64,000 nt of DNA. It comes from Zygotorulaspora mrakii (lineage: Eukaryota; Ascomycota; Saccharomycetes; Saccharomycetales; Saccharomycetaceae). The notes beneath the pieces were generated by a model, which ran no database searches, was not told the origin of the DNA, and saw only the letters and a list, made by a program, of their open reading frames with translations. The stretch's first letter is position 1; the number at the start of each line of letters is the position of its first letter. The DNA lies in NCBI RefSeq assembly GCF_013402915.1, contig NC_050722.1:744001-808000 (forward strand), in the 5' to 3' direction. Positions 37,235 through 47,209 of this stretch are shown here, one piece after another. A program made the position numbers and the translations under genes.

Positions 37235-39268
37235 TCATAAATTGCTTTTGCAACAGGAAGCTGATTTGTTCACCGACTCTTCAAAGTAAACGGATTTGTT
37301 GAAGTTATTAGACGCTAATGGTACGTCAAGTGCTGGATTCTGAGTGAAAAATGAAGCGGGAGTTACTAGGAATTGCATGAAATCTGACGTCATGACTGGA
37401 AACTGTTCAGTGACTGGAGGATGAGTTAAGGCAAGCGTTGCCCAGACAACAGTATCGGTATTTCTGACGGAGTCAGTACCATCCGCCCAGTCGACCAGAC
37501 CATTGTCCCTTTGAGACTGGTTGGTAAATTCACCTGCTGGGTAAAGTTGATCTTCTCCATATTTGGTAACCCAAAACTGTTTAGTGGCATAGTGTGCCCT
37601 CTTTACGTTATACGATTTTGGAGAAGCCAAAATCATTTGTTTCGCTGGCATCTCAAACTTATACCCAACAGGTTTCAAGGTAACAGGATTGATAGAGTTT
37701 TCATTGATAACTTTATAAGTTCTATTTGTGAAGGGTGACTGATCAACAGACCCTGATTTCTCAACGAAACTTCTTTTTTGATAACCTCCAACATTATATT
37801 TATTGTGTGGCAAATCTTCCTCCATGGGGACAATATCATCATAAACTACACTATTTTTATCACCATCAACCCTTGTATCAAATCTAAAGGATAGAAGATG
37901 CTGATGGAAAGCTGCTGTAACACCGGGTGCCACAATCGTTCCAAAATCGGTAACGTTATTTAAATCATTCGGCATAGTGGAAAGTATACCTGTTGCTCTT
38001 ACTTGAACCGTGATAGCACCAGCTTGATCAAATATCATATTTATGATATACTCATAGTTTGCAACGGTAGCAATTGTTTGAATGACAAACTCTCTTCTAC
38101 GGGTCACAACTGAATTGTCAGTTCTATAATTTTTGTGCAAAAATAGTAAACCATAATCCTGCTCATGCATACAAATGGTTGATGGTATTAAAACAGGATT
38201 ACCTTCCATATCGGATCTTCTAGTGTCAAGATATTTGATGACCCCCAGACAATGACAACCTAAAGCCAATGAATTAGCAGTGTTACCAAACCCACAGTCG
38301 CCTAAATCGAAGGCCTGCTTCCTATGGAATGGAGGACGTGAGTCCAGGTAAGGTACCGTCATTTCTACTAGGGAAGCTCGGTAAAACAAAGATCTGCCCT
38401 TGAAATGAACATCGTAAATGGCAAAACCTTCTCTGACATTGGAGCACACCCTAAATTCCCACCCTTGCCAGGTGATCTTAGAACCATCAACATTGAAAGA
38501 TGGCCCCTCTGGTTGACTAATGATAAGTGGTTTTAGACCTTCCCTAGGCTGATAGTCTTCAACTAGATCGGGATGATATTCAACAATTGCAGGTATTTTA
38601 GAGAGAGGTAACGTTTCGGTTATGAATCTTTCATCAGCACCTGAAGGTAAGTAGTCCATTCTAACAAATTTATGAGAGAGATACTCAAAAACAGGTGAAA
38701 ATTTGAGCGGAATACTGTAATGGTTACTCTCGCTGTGATCAACGGCCAAATACATATAGGCTTGTATCATTGGTATCTTATCGTGAATGGAGTCTGTACC
38801 ATACATCCATGGCTCACAAATAACTGTATATTTAAGTTTCCCCAAGGAGGGATGAGAATACGTGTGTTTGTCCAACTTCAATTTGGCAATTTCCGCTTGC
38901 ACAATCGGATGATCCAGGATTGCCTTTTCGATAGCGGCAACACCGTCTGGTTGCAATGGTCCCACTGTACCCTCTGGAGTAATCTTGGAACTGATAACGA
39001 ATTTCTCAGACACGTTAACAACTGCTTTGTATAGCGGCATCTTATTGTTTACATAGTAATATGCGTACACTCTTCTTGGAACATATGGCAATGGCCCACC
39101 ACCGTATCTCTCGATATCAAGATACTTAATCGCATCCTTCTTTGGAGGATCTAATCTGTCTACTTGTGAAAACGACAGTTTACCGTCACCATGCAAATCC
39201 TTGAGCAAACTGGTCGCGGTCACAATCTCCTCGTCAGTGACAGGGTCAAATATATGCAGGTTTGCCAT
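37235..39268 (-). CDS. Peroxisomal-type copper amine oxidase
   Basis: A 677-residue copper/topaquinone enzyme that oxidises primary amines to aldehydes, ammonia and hydrogen peroxide. The start is the ATG at 39268. Active-site residues are visible: the NYE motif with Tyr405 as topaquinone precursor (TVANYEYI), the catalytic base Asp321 (AFDLGDCGFG), and copper ligands His455 and His457 (FHQH) and His616 (LTHPPV). The numbering nearly coincides with Hansenula polymorpha amine oxidase. The C-terminus ends SNL, a weak variant of the SKL peroxisomal signal. S. cerevisiae lacks this enzyme. It interrupts the IRC21-SDD2 order (YMR073C-YMR074C). A role in using amines as nitrogen source is likely. 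Confidence 0.93.
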   Translation of the reverse strand: MANLHIFDPVTDEEIVTATSLLKDLHGDGKLSFSQVDRLDPPKKDAIKYLDIERYGGGPLPYVPRRVYAYYYVNNKMPLYKAVVNVSEKFVISSKITPEGTVGPLQPDGVAAIEKAILDHPIVQAEIAKLKLDKHTYSHPSLGKLKYTVICEPWMYGTDSIHDKIPMIQAYMYLAVDHSESNHYSIPLKFSPVFEYLSHKFVRMDYLPSGADERFITETLPLSKIPAIVEYHPDLVEDYQPREGLKPLIISQPEGPSFNVDGSKITWQGWEFRVCSNVREGFAIYDVHFKGRSLFYRASLVEMTVPYLDSRPPFHRKQAFDLGDCGFGNTANSLALGCHCLGVIKYLDTRRSDMEGNPVLIPSTICMHEQDYGLLFLHKNYRTDNSVVTRRREFVIQTIATVANYEYIINMIFDQAGAITVQVRATGILSTMPNDLNNVTDFGTIVAPGVTAAFHQHLLSFRFDTRVDGDKNSVVYDDIVPMEEDLPHNKYNVGGYQKRSFVEKSGSVDQSPFTNRTYKVINENSINPVTLKPVGYKFEMPAKQMILASPKSYNVKRAHYATKQFWVTKYGEDQLYPAGEFTNQSQRDNGLVDWADGTDSVRNTDTVVWATLALTHPPVTEQFPVMTSDFMQFLVTPASFFTQNPALDVPLASNNFNKSVYFEESVNKSASCCKSNL

Positions 39269-39603
39269 TTTCAAAGATCCGAAATTCCTTCAATAGTTCT
39301 TGTATAAGGAGACGAGAACAAGGAAAGAAGGTTAAGAGAATCAAACTTATAAAGGTCGAAAAAGCGTACGAGACTCGTAATCCAGTTTATATATGTATCG
39401 ATGTTCTCAGCACAATCACAGATAGGAGCAACGTTCAATCAAACTTCTAAAATTGAATTGTCCTGAAAAGATTAGATATCTAAAGGCAGGCTAGGCCGCA
39501 TGGAATTACCGTATTGGGCGAAGGCCGCATTTTACAAGCGCTCGCGCGCGCGTTGCACTCACTATCAAAAAGTTGACTAACCGTTGCAAGTTCCAATCAA
39601 CGT
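39269..39603. promoter_or_regulatory. Amine oxidase upstream region
   Basis: No gene was seen. AGGCCGCAT occurs twice, at 39493-39501 and 39522-39530, as direct repeats 29 bp apart. Next to them is an alternating CG run (GCGCTCGCGCGCGCGTTGC, about 39538-39556). These may be regulatory sites for the amine oxidase. Confidence 0.45.
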
Positions 39604-40068
39604 TCAATCAAAGAAGTCATCCTCATCGTCATCAGTATCATCATTGGCCTTACTATTTTTGGTACTAAAACTGAACAATTCATCGTTGCCAACCAATTCT
39701 CTTCTGTTGAATATGATCTTGGTCTCATTCTTCTTGTTTTGTTCTCTGGCTACGCCATGTAAGATTTGAACGATTTCATCTTCCGTAATCTTGTGTGTTA
39801 CTGTACCCTGTCTGAGAAGCTGTACAAGATACTGCTCGACAGCCTTGGCACGATCTGGCCTAACCAAAGAGACTCTGGTCAACCTCTCAAGTGCCTGTGG
39901 TTGCAGATGGCCAGCGATCAGGGAACCAATCGCTCCTGCCCCGGGTTCATCTCTGGCGGCGCCGTTACTGCTGCCGCTACCGTCTCTGTCGCCGGGGCCG
40001 GGGCCACCGGAACTTCTCTTTAGTTCAGCCAATCTGGCTTCTCTCAAAGCCTGCAACTCTGGATCCAT
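39604..40068 (-). CDS. SDD2: PDCD5-family DNA-binding-type protein Sdd2
   Basis: A 154-residue protein of the PDCD5/TFAR19 family (S. cerevisiae YMR074C, 145 residues). It begins MDPELQALREARLAELKRSSG, the typical N-terminal helix. The three-helix core runs from about residue 48 (IGSLIAGHLQPQALERLTRVSLVRPDRAKAVEQYL; LRQGTVTHKITEDEIVQIL). It ends in an acidic tail (DDTDDDEDDFFD). A Gly/Ser insertion (GGPGPGDRDGSGSSNGA) lies at residues 21-37. Its molecular role is not settled; mutants in S. cerevisiae show reduced cell death. It is divergent from RCO1, as YMR074C/YMR075W. Confidence 0.92.
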   Translation of the reverse strand: MDPELQALREARLAELKRSSGGPGPGDRDGSGSSNGAARDEPGAGAIGSLIAGHLQPQALERLTRVSLVRPDRAKAVEQYLVQLLRQGTVTHKITEDEIVQILHGVAREQNKKNETKIIFNRRELVGNDELFSFSTKNSKANDDTDDDEDDFFD

Positions 40069-40648
40069 ACCGTATTTTTAAATTTTGCAATTGGCAGTTC
40101 TCATCGAGGAAATCATCGCGAAATGTATTCGAAAAAGTACATTCATTGTAGATATATCTTGTTCTTCACTAGATTTCCAGATTTTGCCATACTTTCGCAT
40201 CTCAACTAACATAACAGCGGAAAAAATTGAAAATTGTTAGACTTACCCGGTCATACTGCCTGTCCGAATAGTTTCTCAAAAAGGTCTCCTCGGACAATTA
40301 ATGGTTACCCGAATGTACTCGAAATTTTCTTGAAAATCGAATTTCGGCATGTCAAATTAAAAGTCTGAACAAGAGCATCAGCGCAGGTGTAGAAATATCA
40401 ATTAAAGCCAAAAGATCTGCACTAGCAGCCATTTATTGGCATTGAAAACTGGCTTAAACTGCTCTGATATATTTTGGAATTATTTTGAATTGGTTGTTTT
40501 TATTGATAGTACCAAATTCGGTTTCATTGAGGTCATTTTTTTTCATTTTATTGTGGTCATTTTTTCCTGGTGCTACCTGTTTACATAAAACGGCACTGTT
40601 TGCCTCATAATATCCAGTCTTCTCTTTGAAAGGTTCTTACATATTACC
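40069..40648. promoter_or_regulatory. Divergent SDD2/RCO1 promoter with two Reb1-type sites
   Basis: TTACCCG occurs at 40243-40249 and again at 40305-40311, in the same orientation and 62 bp apart. Both match the Reb1 core. No gene was seen in the 580 bp. Confidence 0.55.
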
Positions 40649-42778
40649 ATGGAGCACTCATCACGGTCCTCTGCCCCTCTAGAATCAGGAGGTAACCCTG
40701 AGACGAGTTTAAACAGCCTGATGCCAGCACCAACATCCGCAGATGATGCACAGGTTTCTTCGAAAACTGTGCCGAAAAATGGTAAAAATGGACGTAAGGC
40801 TGTTGAGTCTATCTCCTCTGATAAGCCGAACTCTCAGGTTAAAAGACCTAGGAGAACCACTTCTCAGTATGTGGATTATAACTTGAAAAAGCGAAGAATT
40901 ATACCGCCTGATGACTATTCCAAAAGGGGGAAGCCCAGTAGTGTAACAGCCAGTAACTCAGAGGGGGACAGCGATATTTTCGAAGAGGACCAAAAAAGTA
41001 TTATAGACCTCGATGAAAATGGTACACCCCAAATGAATGAGCCAAAACATATTATAGATGCAAAAAATGGAGCCACAGGAGTTTTTCTTAGTCAAGGACC
41101 TTCAGAAAAAATCAAAAAGGAGTATCTTTGGAATTACAAGAAGAATTCATCCGGATCACTCACTAATAACATTAATAATAATAAAAACTCAAATTCTGAA
41201 ATGATTATACAGCCAGATTGGAATTTTCAAGATAAGTTGCTTGAGAATGAACTATACAAATCAAAGCTTAGAACGGTAAAATCTGAGTCAATGACTAAGT
41301 TAAGTAGTTTGCGAGAACAATTAAGGGCAAAGGATATACACGAAAATGAAAGGGATAAACTAATAGATAATGTCAATCGAACGGAGCAAGAATCCAACGA
41401 TTGCAATCATAGTAGTCGCCATTCTACAACGCACATAAAAATTAAGGCCACAATATCAAAAGAATCAAAGAGCAAGTTATTTGGACAAAATTCAATTGCA
41501 AATTTGCCCCCTAATAGCAATTGTACAAAACCAAATAACTCAAGGTTAACAAATCCAGCGGAGGAGATTGAAAATGATGATTTTTGTTCGTCCTGCTCAC
41601 AGACAGGTTCATTTTTATGTTGCGATACATGCCCTAGATCGTTTCATTTCCTTTGCTTAAATCCTCCGCTAAATGCAAACAATTTACCCGAAGGTGATTG
41701 GTCATGCCCACAATGTACATTCAAGCTCAAATACAGCAGTCAAACCCAAATTAAAAAAGTTGAAAAAGATTTCATACAGAATAAATTACCTACAAAGGGA
41801 AAGCTTTTTGGCAAATTAATTTTTCAGTTGGGGGCAACAAATCCAAGACAATTCAAGCTACCCCATGCGATAAGGGACTACTTCGTCAATATAAATACAG
41901 GGTCAAGAGATCAATATCAGGACGAAAAAGAAAAGGACCCTTTAACAGAGAAGCAATTGTTCGGTACGCCGTACGGCCAAAGTATCACAAAATTAGACGC
42001 ATATAATCCAGATTCGCATTTCGACCCAGAAACAGGAGAGCTATTACTATGTTATAAATGCGGCAAATCCAAAATGGGCACTTGGGATAATCCAAACGAT
42101 TCTCGTTTGATAACGAGGTGTGATTATTGCCGTACTCCTTGGCATTTGGATTGTATACCTGAAGTTCCCCGAGCTTCTTTAAAAAATTTGGGGACAAATT
42201 GGAAATGCCCTCTTCATGCTCCGACGGACAAATTAATGCATAAACAGCGAAGAATGACGAAAAATCAAAAATTTATAGAGCCATTCCAAACTTGTGGTTT
42301 TAAAAATAATGGTGATATTGATGTAGACTTAGTCGAAATATCAGCACCAGGCTCCAGGCAGATGATAGAATCGGCAAAAAATATAGGCAACTTTCCTCCA
42401 GTTCCCATATTAAAAGAGAGCTCTATTAAATTAGATTTCATGGACAAAATATATCGTGCTAAAAAAGTTCGGAGGGATAATGAATTAAAATGTCAGGAAC
42501 ATTTAATTGATCGACTAATTGTATCTTCATCGTTGGTAGCAATGGAGAATAATCACAGCAACTTAGCAGAGCTAATATCATTCATCTATTTCACATTAAA
42601 TAAAGATGCACATGCAAAAAAGTTGTGGGATTTCAAAGAACTTTGCCATGTTGCCGAACAGGAATTGGAAAAGGTTGAAATATCCTCTGGAGAAATAAAA
42701 CAACTCATAATACTAAAGAAGCTGCTAGAATCAAAACCGAAAGAAGAGTTGATAAGATTTTTTAATTTGGAGCCTTAA
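40649..42778 (+). CDS. RCO1: Rpd3S histone deacetylase complex PHD subunit Rco1
   Basis: A 709-residue subunit of Rpd3S, the deacetylase complex that suppresses cryptic transcription in gene bodies. With Eaf3 it reads H3K36 methylation. The first PHD finger is at about residues 311-357 (FCSSCSQTGSFLCCDTCPRSFH ... DWSCPQC). A second lies at about 466-525 (LLCYKCGKSKMG ... RCDYCRTPWHLDC ... WKCPLH). The N-terminal 300 residues are rich in Ser, Asn and charges and probably disordered. S. cerevisiae Rco1 is 684 residues. Its neighbours SDD2 and PDS5 match YMR074C-YMR076C. Confidence 0.94.
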   Translation: MEHSSRSSAPLESGGNPETSLNSLMPAPTSADDAQVSSKTVPKNGKNGRKAVESISSDKPNSQVKRPRRTTSQYVDYNLKKRRIIPPDDYSKRGKPSSVTASNSEGDSDIFEEDQKSIIDLDENGTPQMNEPKHIIDAKNGATGVFLSQGPSEKIKKEYLWNYKKNSSGSLTNNINNNKNSNSEMIIQPDWNFQDKLLENELYKSKLRTVKSESMTKLSSLREQLRAKDIHENERDKLIDNVNRTEQESNDCNHSSRHSTTHIKIKATISKESKSKLFGQNSIANLPPNSNCTKPNNSRLTNPAEEIENDDFCSSCSQTGSFLCCDTCPRSFHFLCLNPPLNANNLPEGDWSCPQCTFKLKYSSQTQIKKVEKDFIQNKLPTKGKLFGKLIFQLGATNPRQFKLPHAIRDYFVNINTGSRDQYQDEKEKDPLTEKQLFGTPYGQSITKLDAYNPDSHFDPETGELLLCYKCGKSKMGTWDNPNDSRLITRCDYCRTPWHLDCIPEVPRASLKNLGTNWKCPLHAPTDKLMHKQRRMTKNQKFIEPFQTCGFKNNGDIDVDLVEISAPGSRQMIESAKNIGNFPPVPILKESSIKLDFMDKIYRAKKVRRDNELKCQEHLIDRLIVSSSLVAMENNHSNLAELISFIYFTLNKDAHAKKLWDFKELCHVAEQELEKVEISSGEIKQLIILKKLLESKPKEELIRFFNLEP

Positions 42779-42899
42779 GGAAACGGTGTTTCCCATAGCA
42801 AATGAAAACTACCCATTTTAAAGCGCATATAAATCATATATTCATACGTATTTGAGGGGCTCTATAGCAGCTTATGCAACGATTTCCGAGCAATGAAAA

Positions 42900-45800
42900 T
42901 TACTCAATCCCACCATCATCATTCTTATTATTCTCATCATATGCGACTTGGCCCTCTTCGCTTGAATCTATGTCATCATCTGCATCTTTATAGTCAATTT
43001 CCTTTCTAACTCTAAGGTTCTTCTTCACAATCGGAAGAGCGCCCCGTTTGCCCTCTGCCCTACTTGGAGAAATGTAAGATTGATCATCGCCATTTGCAAT
43101 CGCAGACGACTCCTTTGGTTCTTTTACGACTCTTCTCTTTTTTTTTTCATTTTCATGATACTCATTCGCCAACAATCTTTTTTGAGCCTTTTGACGTTGT
43201 GTTTGAGATGCGGTTAAAACTCGACCGACCTTGGCCTTTATGTTAAGTCGTAGCTTTCCTGCAAATTTATCAGGGAGATGGGTCCTAAAAGAAGCTTGTG
43301 CTTCTTGCACACTCGAGAAAGGCATGAACAGGTCTGCCGGTAAATTCAATTTTCCGGGATATGTGGAATGCTGCCATCCCTGACGTTCCTTTAATGATAG
43401 TAAGATCATCTGTGCAAGTTCACCAATAATATACATCCGGAGGCAAGCAGTTTCGAGCTCATCCCCATTTGCAACTGTTGTGGACTGAGTTTCTTGATCA
43501 TCATTATCTTCGAAATCTTGTTCATTTGATACAGCATCTTTGTAATTTTTGACCCTTTCTGCCAGGTAGTAAAGCAAACTGAAATTCTCTTGTGTTGCAA
43601 CAGAATCAAAGTAGAATAACAGATAATCTATGGCAGTAGTCAACGAATTTAAATATGTATCATCTTTGGATGCCAGTCCTTCGACAATATCTGGGTGATG
43701 TGCGACAGCGTGTATTAATCTAGGTAGAGCTCTTTCAAAGAAAGTATTCTTCTTGAAGGATGGTTTGGTAAACGTATAATTTATCCAGGTTTTTGTACTA
43801 GACTTCAGTACCGCATCAGGTTCATAAGCGGTAAAAAAGATGAGTGGCAAAAATTTAATCGAAATCAGCTCGTATGAAATATAATGCTTTAACTGATCAA
43901 GAAATTCTTTTCTCACAGGCAGTGATTCATCCTCCACTAAGTTAATCAACTTGACAATATCTGTTGGATTAATAAAATCTCCTAAAATGGGAACTCGAGC
44001 CAATTTGAGTACCTGTAGCCCAGTACAGCATCTCAACTTAGTTTGATAGTTTGCAGGAGTTGGAAAGTATTCTTTATTCTGCTCAGATATAAGCTCACCA
44101 CCACTTGCAATTAAATATGAAAAAAGTTTCATTGTTTTCTCGGTAAACGCCCTTGATAATTCGTCATTTGGAATTTCGAATGCGATTGATCTGAGCTTGT
44201 TCGTAAACAGCTTCAGTGTAAACAGCTTTGAACTCAAAGCAGAGTATCTTATGTCGTTTAAAACAAAATTTTCAAGCCATTTTGGCTGATTTTTGGAATC
44301 ACCGACAACCTGATTTTTTAGTAGTACCTCTTTAATTAGATATCCCACAATATCCGTCGAATCCTCCGCTAAAATTTCGGGTGCATACTTCATGATTTCA
44401 GCTAATACAATAATATGGGAAGATATATTATTATCTTTCTGCAGATTCAATGGTAATAAACAGGACTTCACTTCTTTCAGTTTCTGTTGAGCAGATGGCA
44501 ATAACGCAATTAATTTTGTAGCGTATTTGGCCTCGAGTGGATTACCCTTCAAAGCAAGTTTTTTCAGATTGATATGAAGGATGGTGTCGTCCAATTCTAG
44601 ATGATCTTTCATTACCTTAGAGATCTTGTACAAAGTCTTCAGCGTTTCATCCACACTCAACACGTCTTTATTGCTGTCAATTACATCGTGTTTTTCGACA
44701 GTGTCTTTCAACGTCTTGATCTGCTCCTTAAAAAGAGAGGGATTCACTTCGGCTATATTATCAAGCAGTTTTCGTTTCAAAGTTATCTCATCGGAGGAGT
44801 AATGACTTCCGACATCCAGAAAGACAGAAATATTAGAAACGTTGTAAATAAATGGAGAAGACCTATAAAGGAGGACTTCAAGCTCATGAGCAATTTCTTT
44901 TGGGATGATATTTGAGACATTTCTCACATTATTCTTTCTAAATAATGCTGGGTCTTGTATCTTTATGATGAGCTCCTTCATACTGTTGACCAAAGAACTG
45001 TATGGCACGTCGTTTGCAATACAAGTTTTGATAAGATAAAAAACTCTTTTGTCATTAAGTAGTTTTAATACCTCTAAAGCTGCTGTTCCTTTTTGCTTAT
45101 CAGCTAAACCAGATGCTAGCCAATCCACTGTTTTTCTAAACCTATTGGCTGTATCAGTATCATCTTCTGAATCTTTTTTCGCATTCAATTCATCGCAGAA
45201 CTCAACATACTTTGAAAGTGCTAATGAAATCTGCAACTGCCTTTTATTGAAGGCGAAAAAGGAGGCAAATGCCTTTTTGTCAAAATTCGAAAGCATATTC
45301 AATATCTTCTTCACTCTCTTTTCATTATCCAGCTCAAAAGGTAAAAGATATTTGAATATTGCGTGATCTACTTGTTCGTTGATATGTTGATCGTTGATGT
45401 AATACAGTTCAAAAAGAACTCGGGGAGTAGTGTCGACAACCTCCCAAACATCAGCGTTTTGGTTCGTTCTTGCTATTTTTTCTAGCGATTCGGTATAAAA
45501 TTGTGCAACTGTTAGTATGCATAACTCTCTGACTTCTCTGTTTTTCTCACGAGTTAATTGCAATAGACAGGAGAAAAAGGTTGCATTGGTTATCGACATC
45601 CAGATTCTTTGAACGCTTACGTCGCTGAGCACTAGCACAGAGCTCTTACGTATTTTATACTCGGAATCTATTAGTGTTTTTGTGAGTCCTTTGCTAATTT
45701 CTTGTGATACGTCATCCCTTACAGACAGCACTTCGGGAACCGATTCAACCCATTGCTGTCTTACTTCAACACTTACGTCTGCTATTTTAGACAACCAAGC

Positions 45801-46781
45801 TTTGAAAGTATCACTATGAGTTGTGACAAAATTGATACTGGAATTTACACTTAACAATGAACCAATCAACTTAGTGGCCTGTTTACGCAAAGTTTCGTTA
45901 TCTGATAAAAGCTCATGATAAATAAACCCAATTACAGCAGACACCAAATCCGGAACATTTTCCCAGAGTCTAATGACAAGCTTATGAAGTTTTTCCACTG
46001 TTCGGAATGCGCTTGGTTTTGAATCATAAGCAGATACTGCATTTTCACCAGTGATTTGATACAAAATCTCGGAATAGTATTTCGTTAAATGCCGACTCAT
46101 TCTGCTCGAGTATGAGTCACACAAAATGATAGATACTTCATAACCACAATTCGATACCACACCTAATCCCTCTGGGACTTTACCGGGGTTATAGGTTAAA
46201 AATTTGTTGAAGATCATTTTCAAAACTGGCAAAGGGACAGAGTCAAACTCCGATATCACTTCACCTAGAATTCCTCCTATGACTTTGAATAATTTCTGCC
46301 CAAAAACCTTTGTATCGTCGTAAAAAATTTGGAATAGCTCTTCCAACAATCGCCCGGAAGAGGGCAAATCTGTAAGCAATACTATAGATCTATATTCCAG
46401 CAGTCTTGTTATTAGGTATGTTTGTTGAATATAATAACCATTCTCGGGATCACCAAGCTTCTCAAATTGTGCCAAAATTAATTTGAAGATATCTGTAAGC
46501 TGTGGTTCAGTATAAGGCGCATCTGGCGCGTACAATCTGAGAACATCGCTAAGGCAACACGCAACAAAGGAACGAACACCTAGATCCTTGTGCCTCAAAA
46601 GCTTTTTACTAACGAGCGCTAATCGATAGGCATCCAGACTTGAGAGTTCCACTTCACCTTGCACTGTTGTCGATAATTCTTCATGAAGGGCAGCAAGCCT
46701 AGAGAGTAGTTCATCTGTAGCAATGAAACTGTCTGAAGTTGATATAATCGGTTTGTTGAACCTAAAGGTTGTCTTTGCCAT
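42900..46781 (-). CDS. PDS5: Cohesin-associated maintenance factor Pds5
   Basis: A 1293-residue HEAT-repeat protein that binds the cohesin kleisin and regulates cohesion establishment, maintenance and release. The start is the ATG at 46781 (MAKTTFRFNKPIIST); an upstream in-frame GTG is ignored. Helical repeat sequence fills most of the length. The C-terminus is charged and basic with nuclear-localisation-like clusters (NEKKKRRVVKEPKE, VRKEIDYKD) and an acidic end. S. cerevisiae Pds5 is 1277 residues. It converges on RCO1, as YMR075W/YMR076C. Two MCB elements lie just upstream, consistent with G1/S expression. Confidence 0.95.
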   Translation of the reverse strand: MAKTTFRFNKPIISTSDSFIATDELLSRLAALHEELSTTVQGEVELSSLDAYRLALVSKKLLRHKDLGVRSFVACCLSDVLRLYAPDAPYTEPQLTDIFKLILAQFEKLGDPENGYYIQQTYLITRLLEYRSIVLLTDLPSSGRLLEELFQIFYDDTKVFGQKLFKVIGGILGEVISEFDSVPLPVLKMIFNKFLTYNPGKVPEGLGVVSNCGYEVSIILCDSYSSRMSRHLTKYYSEILYQITGENAVSAYDSKPSAFRTVEKLHKLVIRLWENVPDLVSAVIGFIYHELLSDNETLRKQATKLIGSLLSVNSSINFVTTHSDTFKAWLSKIADVSVEVRQQWVESVPEVLSVRDDVSQEISKGLTKTLIDSEYKIRKSSVLVLSDVSVQRIWMSITNATFFSCLLQLTREKNREVRELCILTVAQFYTESLEKIARTNQNADVWEVVDTTPRVLFELYYINDQHINEQVDHAIFKYLLPFELDNEKRVKKILNMLSNFDKKAFASFFAFNKRQLQISLALSKYVEFCDELNAKKDSEDDTDTANRFRKTVDWLASGLADKQKGTAALEVLKLLNDKRVFYLIKTCIANDVPYSSLVNSMKELIIKIQDPALFRKNNVRNVSNIIPKEIAHELEVLLYRSSPFIYNVSNISVFLDVGSHYSSDEITLKRKLLDNIAEVNPSLFKEQIKTLKDTVEKHDVIDSNKDVLSVDETLKTLYKISKVMKDHLELDDTILHINLKKLALKGNPLEAKYATKLIALLPSAQQKLKEVKSCLLPLNLQKDNNISSHIIVLAEIMKYAPEILAEDSTDIVGYLIKEVLLKNQVVGDSKNQPKWLENFVLNDIRYSALSSKLFTLKLFTNKLRSIAFEIPNDELSRAFTEKTMKLFSYLIASGGELISEQNKEYFPTPANYQTKLRCCTGLQVLKLARVPILGDFINPTDIVKLINLVEDESLPVRKEFLDQLKHYISYELISIKFLPLIFFTAYEPDAVLKSSTKTWINYTFTKPSFKKNTFFERALPRLIHAVAHHPDIVEGLASKDDTYLNSLTTAIDYLLFYFDSVATQENFSLLYYLAERVKNYKDAVSNEQDFEDNDDQETQSTTVANGDELETACLRMYIIGELAQMILLSLKERQGWQHSTYPGKLNLPADLFMPFSSVQEAQASFRTHLPDKFAGKLRLNIKAKVGRVLTASQTQRQKAQKRLLANEYHENEKKKRRVVKEPKESSAIANGDDQSYISPSRAEGKRGALPIVKKNLRVRKEIDYKDADDDIDSSEEGQVAYDENNKNDDGGIE

Positions 46782-47209
46782 TCTGGTCACCGATTCTTGA
46801 GCGGAGTAGCTGCTTTATCATGTATTGCTCAGATTACTCTCACGATGTGTTTTGTATATACAGTATTAAAACAAGTTTCGGAATTTCATGTTGACGCGTT
46901 CGAAAAGTGCGGCGCGTCAACAAATAGCCTTTTCAATGTTATTAAAAACTAGGACATGATATGTATATATAGTCGAGTGCCTACATCAGTCGAAGCTACT
47001 GGGAATCATCATCCGGCATACCTCTTAGGCAATGGAAAATAACAAAAAGTCGGTGTATGCATTTAGGGACAAGAATTGTTATAAAAAGGGAATGTAGACT
47101 ATTTGAGAGCAGACCCTTCACAGAACTGAATCTCCGATAATTGATATACATAGCGAAAATGTTTATCGATAGGGAAGAGAAAAAGTCATGGGAGGGTCTC
47201 AACTTGTTT
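46782..47209. promoter_or_regulatory. PDS5 upstream region
   Basis: It holds the PDS5 promoter with the MCB pair listed separately, then the 3' flank of the FNT transporter gene. A 68-codon frame at 46996-47202 shows no recognisable feature. Confidence 0.5.
46890..46921. promoter_or_regulatory. Inverted pair of MCB-type elements upstream of PDS5
   Basis: GTTGACGCG at 46890-46898 and CGCGTCAAC at 46913-46921 form a perfect 9-bp inverted repeat with 14 bases between. The first contains ACGCGT (46894-46899), the MluI cell-cycle box bound by MBF (Mbp1-Swi6). The pair lies 109-140 bp upstream of the PDS5 ATG. Confidence 0.7.
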
